Of a stretch of 64,000 bases of DNA, positions 49,568 to 57,886 are shown piece after piece. The stretch lies in the NCBI GenBank assembly GCA_018368345.1, contig JAGZEK010000001.1, forward strand, positions 186,001-250,000, given 5' to 3'. Each line of letters begins with the position of its first letter. Within the stretch, counting starts at the first letter, position 1. This DNA is from Collinsella sp. GTDB taxonomy: Bacteria; Actinomycetota; Coriobacteriia; Coriobacteriales; Coriobacteriaceae. The notes under the pieces were generated by a model. The model did not search any database, was not told the origin of the DNA, and was given only the letters and a program-made list of their open reading frames with translations. The position numbers and the translations under genes are program-made.

Positions 49568-49603
49568 AAAAAAGACGGGGCTCGCAACGCGAACCCCGTC
49601 TGC
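49568..49603 (-). terminator. rplJ-rplL operon terminator
   Basis: Minus strand AGACGGGGTTCG and CGAGCCCCGTCT (one mismatch) around CGTTG, then TTTTTTG. 26 bp after the rplL stop, separating rplJL from galU and rpoB. Confidence 0.88.
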
Positions 49604-49628
49604 AAAGAAATCTGGCGAGAAAGCCTGA

Positions 49629-50006
49629 TTACTTGAGGGTGACAGCAGCGCCAGCAGCCTCGAGCTTCTCCTTGGCAGCCTCGGCGTCCTCCTTCTTGGC
49701 ACCCTCGAGAACAGCCTTGGGAGCGCCCTCGACGACCTCCTTGGCCTCCTTCAGGCCAAGGTTGGTGAGCTCACGGACGGCCTTGATGACCTGGATCTTG
49801 TTGTCGCCGAAGCCCTCGAGCACGACGTCAAACTCGGTCTTCTCCTCGGCCTCAGCAGCGCCAGCAGCAGGAGCGGCGACAACAGCGGCAGGAGCAGCGG
49901 CGGAAACGCCGAAGGTGTCCTCGATAGCCTTGACGAGCTCGGAAGCCTCGAGAAGGGTCATTTCCTTAAGAGCATCGATGATCTCATCGGTGGTAAGCTT
50001 AGCCAT
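49629..50006 (-). CDS. rplL: 50S ribosomal protein L7/L12
   Basis: 125 aa from the ATG at 50006 (AAAGGAC ahead). N-terminal dimer domain MAKLTTDEIIDALKEMTLLE, Ala-rich hinge, and C-terminal factor-binding domain ending GAPKAVLEGAKKEDAEAAKE. It recruits and stimulates translational GTPases. 100 bp after rplJ, last of this operon. Confidence 0.97.
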   Translation of the reverse strand: MAKLTTDEIIDALKEMTLLEASELVKAIEDTFGVSAAAPAAVVAAPAAGAAEAEEKTEFDVVLEGFGDNKIQVIKAVRELTNLGLKEAKEVVEGAPKAVLEGAKKEDAEAAKEKLEAAGAAVTLK

Positions 50007-50108
50007 TTCTAAGTCCTTTCGGTTTCCGTGCAAATGCACGGAGATCAGTTAAAACACGGCACGAATGCGCCAGGGGTGCGGCGTTGCCGCCGCGGGTGAA
50101 AACAGCGA

Positions 50109-50630
50109 CTAGGCTGCCTTCTGCTCGGAGACCTGCTGGATCGAACGAGCGAGACCAGAGGAAACGCCGTTGACGCAGACAGCGATGTCGCGAGCGAAAC
50201 CGGAGATGAGACCGGCAATCTGGCCGAGAAGCTGGTCCTTGGTGGGCAGCTCGGCGATAGCCTTAACATCATCAGCGGAAACGGCCTTGCCGTCGGAGAT
50301 ACCGCCCTTGATCTCAAGGACGCCCTTGGACTTAGCGGAGAAGTCCTTAAGGGCCTTAGCGGCCTCGACCGGTTCGGACTCGTAGAACACATAAGCGACG
50401 GGGCCGGCGAGGATCTCGTCGAGCTCGGGCTGCTCCTGGTTCTTGAGAGCGATCTTGACCAGGTTGTTCTTGTAGACCTTCATCTCGGCGCCGCGCTCGC
50501 GAAGCTGATGACGCAGCTCCTGAGCCTGCTTAACCGTCAGACCGTTGTAGTTGACAACGAACAGACCGGCGTTCTCGGCGATACGGGACTCGATCTCTGC
50601 AACCTTGTCGATTTTGTACTGCTGGGGCAT
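50109..50630 (-). CDS. rplJ: 50S ribosomal protein L10
   Basis: 173 aa. LFVVNYNGLTVKQAQELRHQ and EMKVYKNNLVKIALKN are the rRNA-binding features; the C-terminal helix anchors L7/L12 dimers. GAGGAGG precedes the ATG. Preceded by an L10 leader and attenuator. rplK-rplA are not adjacent. Confidence 0.96.
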   Translation of the reverse strand: MPQQYKIDKVAEIESRIAENAGLFVVNYNGLTVKQAQELRHQLRERGAEMKVYKNNLVKIALKNQEQPELDEILAGPVAYVFYESEPVEAAKALKDFSAKSKGVLEIKGGISDGKAVSADDVKAIAELPTKDQLLGQIAGLISGFARDIAVCVNGVSSGLARSIQQVSEQKAA

Positions 50631-50695
50631 GAATTACACCTCCTCGAATTCTTTCCGGGCACGGTCCGCCACAAGGACGTGACGGGGGCATGTCC

Positions 50696-50733
50696 AAAAA
50701 GAAAGCCCCCGCGCTGCATGAGCGACGGGGGCG
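50696..50733 (-). terminator. Attenuator hairpin in the rplJ leader
   Basis: Minus strand CGCCCCCGTCGCT, a short loop and AGCGCGGGGGC, then TTTCTTTTT, i.e. a Rho-independent terminator inside the 5' leader, 66 bp before rplJ. Its position after the L10-binding region suggests feedback attenuation. Confidence 0.75.
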
Positions 50734-50744
50734 AGAAGACATAT

Positions 50745-50822
50745 CTACTCGACCACCTCGGCTGGCGGGATGTCCCATTAAGCTCGCGGGCAAAGCCCGT
50801 TTGCGCCGGCTGTCTCTGGCAG
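50745..50822 (-). promoter_or_regulatory. Ribosomal L10 leader (L10-(L12)4 binding site)
   Basis: Transcript strand holds AGACAGCCGGCG, a GC hairpin (ACGGGCTTTGCCCG), GCGAGCTTAATGGG and GCCAGCCGAGGTGG in the order of the L10 leader family (GACAG..., GCUUAAU..., GCCGAGGU). In relatives excess L10-L12 complex binds here and shuts down the operon. Followed by the attenuator. Confidence 0.75.
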
Positions 50823-50846
50823 CGGATTCGTGCGTGAACCGAAAGT

Positions 50847-50875
50847 ATTATGGCGGGGACCCCGGCGCCGGTCAA
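50847..50875 (-). promoter_or_regulatory. rplJ promoter
   Basis: Minus strand -35 TTGACC (50870-50875), 17-bp spacer, -10 CATAAT (50847-50852). The -35 overlaps the base of the outer arm of hairpin element copy 3. Leader length to rplJ is about 210 nt. Confidence 0.65.
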
Positions 50876-51073
50876 CGGGCGCGAGGATTCGCACACAAAC
50901 CCTGCATACGCTCCGGCCGGGAGGGGCAGGGCGAGTTTTCCGCTCGGTCAGGTCCTGGCTCGCTCGGAAAGCACATTAAGTGCTTTCCGGCTCGTGCGGA
51001 ATCTACGGAAAACTCGCCCTGCCCCTCCCGGCCGGAGCTACGGTAACTTTGCCGCGAATCCTCGCGCCCGTTG
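50873..51073. repeat. Giant hairpin element, copy 3 (upstream of rplJ)
   Basis: Inner perfect 32-bp inverted repeat (50911-50942 with 51006-51037; CTCCGGCCGGGAGGGGCAGG... then AGTTTTCCG) plus an outer perfect 20-bp arm (50873-50892 with 51054-51073) separated by an internal loop of 18 and 16 nt. The 63-nt loop keeps the nested stem GGAAAGCAC/GTGCTTTCC around ATTAA, GTCCTG on the left and CGTGCGGAA on the right; the rest differs from copies 1 and 2. No ORF. Confidence 0.92.
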
Positions 51074-51133
51074 AGCGGCGCGCCCCACACATAACCCTTA
51101 TGTCGGTGGGCTGATGGGTTGGGTCCCGTTGGG

Positions 51134-52270
51134 CTATAGGGTTGAAACGAAGGTGGACAGGCGGGTTAGGCCTTCGTCCAAGTCTTTGTCGGAGACGCAG
51201 TAGCTTAGGCGGATGTGGCCTTCGGTACCGAAGCAGTCGCCTGGGACTAGGGCTACGTTGGCCTCCTTTATAGCTTTGATGCAGAAGTCCTCGCTTGTTA
51301 GGCCGAATTGTTTGATGCTCGGGAAGGCGTAGAAGGCGCCTGCGGGCTCCACTACGTCGAGTCCCATGGCGTCTAGGGCTGCGAGCACGCGTTCGCGGCG
51401 GGCTCGGTAGACTTCGAGCATGGGGGTGGGGTCGACGGTGAGGGCTCGAGCCGCTGCGTCCATTTCGAAGGAGACGGCGCTCGACACTAAGTATTGGTGA
51501 GCCTTGGCGATCTCGGCGATAACGGGGGCCGCGGCTGCAAGCCAGCCCAGGCGCCAGCCCGTCATGGCCCAGGGCTTCGAGAAGCTTTCGATGACGACCG
51601 TCTGCTCGCGCAGTTCCGGGTGGCGCTGGGCAAAGCGCTCATAGCCGTCCACATAGACGAGACGGTTGTAGACGTCGTCGCAGACTACGTAGATGCCCGC
51701 CCGCTCTGCCACACGCGCTACGGCGTCGAGCGATGCCGCATTGAGAATGCAGCCCGTGGGGTTGTTGGGCGAGCAGATGACGATAGCCTTGGTTGCCGGG
51801 GTAACACAAGCGCGAAGCGCTTCCTCGTCGATCTGAAACTGCGCGGGCTCCGTATCCAAAAAGACTGCCTTGGCGTGGTTAGCCACGACGATGCTCTCGT
51901 ACAGGCCAAAAGCCGGCGTGGGGATAATGACCTCGTCGCCGGGGTTGAGCATAGCCATGAATGTTGCCGACAGAGCCTCGGTCGCACCGTCGGTCAGGAT
52001 GACCTCGTCGGCCGAAAACGTAAGGCTCGCGTCCCCCATATAGACAGATAACGCCTCGCGCAGGGCGGGACGACCGTTGTTGGGCGGGTAGTGCGTGTCG
52101 CCGCGGCTCAGCGAGGCGATCACCTCGGCGCTAATCACGTCGGGCGTGGGAAAATCAGGCTCGCCAAGCGCAAGCGCGATGCACCCTGGGTGCTGGGTGG
52201 CGAGCGCGTTGATTCGGCGGATGCCGGAGGGCTTGAGCGTGGCAAGCGAGGTATTCATGGGCAGGCGCAT
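51134..52270 (-). CDS. PLP-dependent aminotransferase, class I/II
   Basis: 378 aa, AAAGGAACG ahead of ATG. LGEPDFPTPDVI, the SPNNPTGCILN motif, VVCDDVYNRLVY and the PLP Lys in ESFSKPWAMTGWRLGW identify the aspartate/aromatic aminotransferase fold; C-terminal Arg in HIRLSYCVSD binds the substrate carboxylate. Exact amino acid is not clear. Single gene, ends 60 bp from hairpin element copy 3. Confidence 0.9.
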   Translation of the reverse strand: MRLPMNTSLATLKPSGIRRINALATQHPGCIALALGEPDFPTPDVISAEVIASLSRGDTHYPPNNGRPALREALSVYMGDASLTFSADEVILTDGATEALSATFMAMLNPGDEVIIPTPAFGLYESIVVANHAKAVFLDTEPAQFQIDEEALRACVTPATKAIVICSPNNPTGCILNAASLDAVARVAERAGIYVVCDDVYNRLVYVDGYERFAQRHPELREQTVVIESFSKPWAMTGWRLGWLAAAAPVIAEIAKAHQYLVSSAVSFEMDAAARALTVDPTPMLEVYRARRERVLAALDAMGLDVVEPAGAFYAFPSIKQFGLTSEDFCIKAIKEANVALVPGDCFGTEGHIRLSYCVSDKDLDEGLTRLSTFVSTL

Positions 52271-52363
52271 GGCGTTCCTTTCGTAAGGGTTGCACTAGGA
52301 TAGCGCGGCGAGGCGCCGCCGGACGGTGTAACCTAAACGGAAATGAACCGGAAAGGAGATGGC

Positions 52364-53020
52364 ATGGAGACGATCGCGCGCGGCGATAAGCCCAAAACGC
52401 TGCAAACTATTGCGTATATCAGTATTCCCAATAGCGCCGATCTTGAGTTTTTGCTCTGGGACCTGCAGGATGCCATCGCCGCCTATGCTCAACTTTCCGG
52501 CACCGCACTCCCCCGCCCGGTCGATCTGGGGACGGATGATGCCAGCAGCGTTACGGACGGCATCGTATTCGCCGTTGAGGATACGCCCAATGGCAAGGCG
52601 ATGGCCGTCGTTGAACAGACGCTTGATTGCCTTGGGGGTGCGGAAACGCGCGTCTATGTCGCTGTTCAAGCTGCCTACGGAAGCGCTGAACAGGCGCACG
52701 TTGTAGTTGGCCGCCTGCGTGAAGCATGTGAGCATCGAGGACTGTCGTGGTGTGGCGGCATCACCGTCTGCACCGGCGCCGGCATCGCAGCGCTTCGCCG
52801 ATCCCCGCGCATGGGCCTCTTGCGCCGACCGTTTTCCGAAGCTATGGACAAGCTCGTAGGTGCTGTACGCATGGGGTGCTCGGTGGAGCATGCGCAGCGA
52901 CTCGGCGGCGGCAATGCCGAGGACGTCAACACCGATGGCATGGTTTATGCCAAACCCGCGCTGTCCGCACCGATTTGGCGTATCGCTATGAAATATCTCG
53001 GCAGTCGCTCATACATCTAA
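52364..53020 (+). CDS. Hypothetical protein, flavodoxin-like remnant possible
   Basis: 218 aa from the ATG at 52364, six bases after AAAGGAG. No strong family match recognised. The C-terminal GGITVCTGAGIAALRRSPRM and RRPFSEAMDKLVGAVRMG resemble the end of NAD(P)H-dependent FMN reductase/flavodoxin proteins, while the N-terminal half (IAYISIPNSADLEFLLWDLQ) does not show the usual flavin loop. It is alone on the plus strand between two minus-strand genes, and its end is one base from the glycosylase stop, convergent. Confidence 0.55.
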   Translation: METIARGDKPKTLQTIAYISIPNSADLEFLLWDLQDAIAAYAQLSGTALPRPVDLGTDDASSVTDGIVFAVEDTPNGKAMAVVEQTLDCLGGAETRVYVAVQAAYGSAEQAHVVVGRLREACEHRGLSWCGGITVCTGAGIAALRRSPRMGLLRRPFSEAMDKLVGAVRMGCSVEHAQRLGGGNAEDVNTDGMVYAKPALSAPIWRIAMKYLGSRSYI

Positions 53021-53021
53021 A

Positions 53022-53585
53022 TTAAGAAGCCGCCCAGTCAGCGGCATCGCGCCAGCGCTCGACAAGCCGATCCAGGCGCCATGCCGCGTTGGCGGGACTT
53101 GTCGACGGCAAGACGATAGCCGGCAGCCCCGTGCGTTCTTGCAGGTAGCGCTTGTAGAGCCGCCCGGCCGTTCCGCCGTTGCAAACAACGGACTCGATAG
53201 GCGCAGCATCGGTGATGTGCTCAATATGTGCCGGCACGACGTTGCGAATGCTGGCGTCGCTCGAGCCCTTAATGTCGCAACTCTCGATCACGTCCCACAG
53301 GGCCACGCCGCCGTTCAGCAGCATAGCTCGCTTGGCGACAATCGAGGCGTCAAGCGTCGCGGGCCCACCGTCCGCCAAAGGCTCCCCCTCGTTGGGCGGC
53401 ACGGGCACGCCGAGACACGCCGCCATCACACGCCAAAACCGGTTCTGTGGGTTGCCGTAATAGAAGGCGTTGGCGCGCGAGAGCACCGAGGGAAACGAAC
53501 CCAGCACCAAGATGCGCGAGCGCTCGTCAAACACGGGCTCAAACCCATGCTCAATATGTTGATATCGCTCATCCGGCGCAGTCAT
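53022..53585 (-). CDS. DNA-deoxyinosine glycosylase (UDG superfamily)
   Basis: 187 aa. VLGSFPSVLSRANAFYYGNP and QNRFWRVMAACLGV are hallmarks of the hypoxanthine-DNA glycosylase branch of uracil-DNA glycosylases; LPSTSPANAAW is the second motif. It excises deaminated adenine (hypoxanthine) from DNA. It starts 3 bp after the amylase gene on the same strand, so they may share a message. Confidence 0.85.
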   Translation of the reverse strand: MTAPDERYQHIEHGFEPVFDERSRILVLGSFPSVLSRANAFYYGNPQNRFWRVMAACLGVPVPPNEGEPLADGGPATLDASIVAKRAMLLNGGVALWDVIESCDIKGSSDASIRNVVPAHIEHITDAAPIESVVCNGGTAGRLYKRYLQERTGLPAIVLPSTSPANAAWRLDRLVERWRDAADWAAS

Positions 53586-53588
53586 GAG

Positions 53589-54962
53589 CTAGACCCTCAG
53601 CAGATAGCGCACCTCGTAGGGCGCGAGCTCAAGGGAGCCCGACAGCTCGACCGTGGGCGCATCGCCGGCAAGCAGGTCCACGAAGGAGCCGTTGAGTTCG
53701 CCGGCCCCAAAGGTATAGGGCTCGTCCACGGCATTCACCGCCACGAGCACCGTCGCGTCGTCGCAGGCGCGCTCGAACAGCAGCTGTTTGTTCTGGATTA
53801 CCACGTTGCGATAGGCGCCGTAGTTGAGGGCACGGGCCGCCGCGTCGTTTGCCGAGCGCAGGTGCGTCAGCTGCGTGATGAATGCCGTCAGCTCATTGGG
53901 CGCCGGCTCGTCAAGCGCAGGACGCAACGCCCAATCGCCATCGGGACCGCCCTTTTCGCCGGCAATCCCCCACTCGCTGCCGTAGTAGACGCACGGAATA
54001 CCCGGCATACCAAAGAGCATGCCATAGGCGGGACGCAGGCAGGACTTGTCGGTGAGGATGCTCGCCAGGCGCGGTACGTCGTGGTTGTCGACAAACGACA
54101 GCAGGTGCTTGCCGCGGTAGATGCACCACGGATCGCCGCCAAACTGGCGATGCAGCGAGTGGGCGATCTCGAACATGTTGACCGAATTAAAGCTGGAGTA
54201 CAGGCCCTTGTAGCACTCGTAGTTGGTGCAGGAGTCGAGCATCTCGTCGTTGACGATCTGGTTGTAGTCACCGTGAAGCGTCTCGCCGATCAACGCAAAG
54301 TCGGGCTTGAGCTCGCGGGTAAAAGTGTGCAGACGGCGCATGAAGTCGCGGTCGAGCATGTAGGCGACGTCCAGACGCAAGCCGTCGACGCCAAAGACCT
54401 CTGCCCAGCGGCGCACGGACTCGAGCAGGTAATCGACTACGGCAGGATTTTGCAAGTTGAGCTTTACGAGCTCAAAATGACCCTCCCAGCCCTCGTACCA
54501 AAAGCCATCGCCGTAGCACGAGTCACCGTCAAAGCTGATGTGGAACCAGTCCTTGTAGGGCGAGTCCCACTTGCGCTCCCGCACATCGCGGAAGGCCCAA
54601 AAGCCACGACCGGCATGGTTGAAGACGGCATCGAGCACCACGCGGATGCCATGAGCGTGCAGCGTCTCGCACACGGCGGCAAAGTCGGCGTCCCCACCCA
54701 GGCGACGGTCGATATGACGCAGGCTACGCGTGTCGTAGCCATGGCTGTCGGACTCGAGCGGCGGGTTAATAAGCACAGCGCCAACGCCAAGTTCCTGCAG
54801 GTAGTCGGCCCATTGGGCGATCTTCATGATGGGGGCATCGGGATTGGCTGCTGCGGCGGCTTGGGCGAGCTCATCCTCGGCAACGGGCGCGGCGTTTTCG
54901 CGCGGGGCACCGCAAAAGCCCAGCGGATAGATCTGATAGAACGTCGTCTCGTATGCCCACAT
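53589..54962 (-). CDS. GH13 family alpha-amylase-type glycoside hydrolase
   Basis: 457 aa, cytoplasmic (no signal peptide). The four conserved regions are present: VVLDAVFNHAG, GLRLDVAYML (nucleophile Asp), LIGETLHGD (acid Glu) and FVDNHDVPRL. C-terminal beta domain follows. Resembles neopullulanase/maltodextrin-type enzymes acting on short alpha-glucans; substrate not certain. Confidence 0.88.
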   Translation of the reverse strand: MWAYETTFYQIYPLGFCGAPRENAAPVAEDELAQAAAAANPDAPIMKIAQWADYLQELGVGAVLINPPLESDSHGYDTRSLRHIDRRLGGDADFAAVCETLHAHGIRVVLDAVFNHAGRGFWAFRDVRERKWDSPYKDWFHISFDGDSCYGDGFWYEGWEGHFELVKLNLQNPAVVDYLLESVRRWAEVFGVDGLRLDVAYMLDRDFMRRLHTFTRELKPDFALIGETLHGDYNQIVNDEMLDSCTNYECYKGLYSSFNSVNMFEIAHSLHRQFGGDPWCIYRGKHLLSFVDNHDVPRLASILTDKSCLRPAYGMLFGMPGIPCVYYGSEWGIAGEKGGPDGDWALRPALDEPAPNELTAFITQLTHLRSANDAAARALNYGAYRNVVIQNKQLLFERACDDATVLVAVNAVDEPYTFGAGELNGSFVDLLAGDAPTVELSGSLELAPYEVRYLLRV

Positions 54963-55035
54963 AGCAACCTCCCGATAAGCTCAACACAACGACATCCATT
55001 GTATGCCCGGCTTGTATCCTCTCCCCCAAAATAAG

Positions 55036-55098
55036 TTGCGGTGGAATAGTTCCTGCCTGGGCCTTCAGAGGCCTTAAACAGGAACTATTCCACCGCAA
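55036..55098. repeat. Palindrome with perfect 20-bp arms
   Basis: TTGCGGTGGAATAGTTCCTG (55036-55055) and its complement (55079-55098) around a 23-nt loop with a GGCCT/AGGCC sub-hairpin. In the gap before the dynamin-like operon. Not a typical terminator: no U-run. The following 200 bp to 55294 hold no gene; TATGAT at 55243-55248 may be a -10 for the operon. Confidence 0.7.
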
Positions 55099-55294
55099 TT
55101 GATGAGGGGACGTGATTAGGCGACGGGCTTTGCGCGGCGTATGGCCGGGAACATTACGGCGATGGCGAGGATCTTGCCAAATAAATGGTACTGCCGAGAT
55201 GCCGCCGAGCGAATAGAGGGGTGTCCGCACGGGCGGCTACCCTATGATAAAGGCGGCATATTCCCGCACCTGATCTACTAAAGGTAGTTGAACG

Positions 55295-57877
55295 ATGGCA
55301 GACATTAAAATCAAGATCGTCAGCAATCCATATCAAGAAATTGTCCGGTTCTTCCGATGGGATAACGGCTGGCAAGAAATAACGACATCTACAAATCCCA
55401 ATAGCGCGCTCCATAGCACGAAGATCGTTAATGGTTTCTTCCCCTTTAAGGCCGAAGAGATCATCGACATCCTCGCCAAAGAGTTTGGTGGTGGCGACAG
55501 AATTGAATTGCATTTTGAAGGAGCAGACGACGAATGGCAGGAGTTGCTCGCCATCTGCACCGAAGGGCCACGTGCCAATACATACGAGGTCATACGAGAC
55601 GAGCGCTATCTATCAAACGCCCGTGACGTCTTGCCGGAAATTGTCGAAGTCTTCAGAGAAATCCAGGGGCTTGTAGACGAAGCAGTCTCCGAGCGAACAA
55701 AAGTCTCTGAGCAAATTAGGAAGTTCACCGATGTCTCGAGCGACATCATCCCGCTGTGTGTGCTCGGCAACTATAGTGCAGGCAAATCGACGCTCATCAA
55801 CGCCCTCATTGGCATGGAGATCCTTCCCAGCGGCGACGAGCCTGTAACGGCCCGCATATTTCAAATCAAACGTTCAAAAGACCGAGATCGCGCAATGGTT
55901 CAATTCTCCTGTGGCAGCAGGCGGTTCTTGCTGCGCTTTGATCTTGATGGCCTCATGGAAAACAAAGAGCTTGTGGGGGAGCCCCTATACGACAAGATCG
56001 CGGCCAAAGTCGCCGACTCCATGCCCGGCATGGCCTCTCATATGAACAGCGCCCTCAAGGTTCTTAACTCATACCATGCCGATGAAGACGACCGGACCAT
56101 CTCCGATCTGATCAGAATCGAAGTGCCCTTTAGCGATACCGATCCATGGCCTCACGACAGGGAGTTTGTCATCTTTGACACCCCGGGGTCAAACTCTGCC
56201 TCCAACGTCGATCACGCCCGAGTGCTCAAACAAGCCATGGAAGGCCTCTCGAACGGTCTTCCCATTTTCGTTGCCGAGTACACCACACTCGACACGAAAG
56301 ACAACGAGAACCTCTCCAACGAAATAAAGGAGATCCCCGCAATCGATGAACGCTTTGCCATGATCGTAGTCAACAAGGCGGATTCCGCCGACCTTCCCAA
56401 AGGCGGGTTTGACGACGAACGAGTCTCGGACATCATGCGCCAGTTCATTCCGTCCAGGCTCTATGGTCAAGGTATCTACTTTGTTTCTTCCATCCTCGGC
56501 CTAGGCTCAAAGAACTCCGGCGAGTTTATAAGCGACAACTATGCCGAAAGATTCGAAGACCAGCAGCGTAAATACACCGTCCCGACAAGCCGCTTCTACA
56601 AAACGCTCTACCGTTACGATATCCTTCCGGGACAGATCTCGCGCAGAACCAATCGCGAATCCGAGGCTTGCAAGGACCTCCTTCTTGCCAATAGCGGACT
56701 CTTTTGCATCGAGAACGAAATACGCCTGTTTGCCGAACGGTACTCCGCATATAACAAATGCAGCAGGTCGGAATCACTTCTGCAAGAAATTGTCGGCATA
56801 ACCGAAGAAGAGATTGCCGACAAGAAAACCGACCTTGAACAAAAGAAAGCGCAGCGAGAAGCCGAACTCGAAGAGGATAAGCGCGCTCTTATCGATCAGC
56901 TCGAAGCCTGCAAGGAGCATGCAAAGGAAGATGCTTCGGCAAGCTATAGGGAAACAATCGACAAGAGGGTTTCGGCCAAACAATGGGAGACCAGTCTTGA
57001 TGCGCTCCAGGCACGCCAAAACGCCATTACCGAGGAAAAGCGAGAGGGGCTCGAGTACTCAAAACGCTCAATCGCGGCAGCGAAAGCATTTGATTCGATT
57101 GCACCCAACTTCTTCAATAGGCTCGGCGACTCCATAAAGGGAAGCCAGGTCAATGCGCAAAAGGATAGTGAACCTTGTCCAACGGGTGGCCTTGCGGACG
57201 TTGGCAAGGGTCTTTGCGATGACATAACCGATGCATTTCACAAAAGATCCGATGCAAAGGCTGCCGAAAGAACAGCCGACAAAGATGCCGCTGACCAACT
57301 CTTTAACGAGGTCATCAATCACTATGACGAATGTACCGAGCAAATAGCTCAGACCATCGATGAGCTGTCGCAAAGCTATTGGAAGGATTGTGCGGAGCAT
57401 AGCCGCGATGCCCTCTATCGCATCGCTACCAGCAGTGACAATCCTCTTTCCGAAGAAAAGCGCCAAGAGGTCGGCGATATCATTCTTAAATATCGTGGCC
57501 TCGCGCTCGATAAGACAAAGGGCCCCATTTTCAGCAAGGCAGACTTTACCGAACTGAAGCTCATGGACCGTGTCATCTTTAAATCCGACAAGCTTTTGCT
57601 TAGGAAAGTCGAAGATAAATTCAACCGCGAAATCTCACGGTGTTTCTGCGAAGCACGCGCCGAAATAGAGCGCGAGCATACCTACGGCTTTACCGAATGG
57701 CTCAACGAGCTGCTTGGCCAAATTACGAGCAATATCACCGACTACAACCCGGTGCTCCATGGCCATGTCGAAGACATCAACAGGCAAACCGCGGAGATCA
57801 ACGCTCTCGAGGCAAAACTCGAGACACTCAACAATCGAAAAGAATACATTGCGCGCGTCATTAATTGGAAGGAATAG
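55295..57877 (+). CDS. Dynamin-like GTPase
   Basis: 860 aa, AAAGG ahead of ATG. G-domain: P-loop GNYSAGKSTLINALIG (G158-S165), an effector Thr region (SGDEPVTARIFQI), G3 DTPGSNSASN (D295) and G4 VVNKAD (N360-D363). A unique ~100-residue N-terminal domain precedes it. C-terminal half is helical with a coiled coil near 505-545 (EEEIADKKTDLEQKKAQREA) and a stalk-like region. Bacterial dynamin relatives remodel membranes or act in phage defence. First of four tightly packed genes, 9 bp ahead of the HerA-like gene. No clear transmembrane helix. Confidence 0.8.
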   Translation: MADIKIKIVSNPYQEIVRFFRWDNGWQEITTSTNPNSALHSTKIVNGFFPFKAEEIIDILAKEFGGGDRIELHFEGADDEWQELLAICTEGPRANTYEVIRDERYLSNARDVLPEIVEVFREIQGLVDEAVSERTKVSEQIRKFTDVSSDIIPLCVLGNYSAGKSTLINALIGMEILPSGDEPVTARIFQIKRSKDRDRAMVQFSCGSRRFLLRFDLDGLMENKELVGEPLYDKIAAKVADSMPGMASHMNSALKVLNSYHADEDDRTISDLIRIEVPFSDTDPWPHDREFVIFDTPGSNSASNVDHARVLKQAMEGLSNGLPIFVAEYTTLDTKDNENLSNEIKEIPAIDERFAMIVVNKADSADLPKGGFDDERVSDIMRQFIPSRLYGQGIYFVSSILGLGSKNSGEFISDNYAERFEDQQRKYTVPTSRFYKTLYRYDILPGQISRRTNRESEACKDLLLANSGLFCIENEIRLFAERYSAYNKCSRSESLLQEIVGITEEEIADKKTDLEQKKAQREAELEEDKRALIDQLEACKEHAKEDASASYRETIDKRVSAKQWETSLDALQARQNAITEEKREGLEYSKRSIAAAKAFDSIAPNFFNRLGDSIKGSQVNAQKDSEPCPTGGLADVGKGLCDDITDAFHKRSDAKAAERTADKDAADQLFNEVINHYDECTEQIAQTIDELSQSYWKDCAEHSRDALYRIATSSDNPLSEEKRQEVGDIILKYRGLALDKTKGPIFSKADFTELKLMDRVIFKSDKLLLRKVEDKFNREISRCFCEARAEIEREHTYGFTEWLNELLGQITSNITDYNPVLHGHVEDINRQTAEINALEAKLETLNNRKEYIARVINWKE

Positions 57878-57886
57878 GCTGATCGT

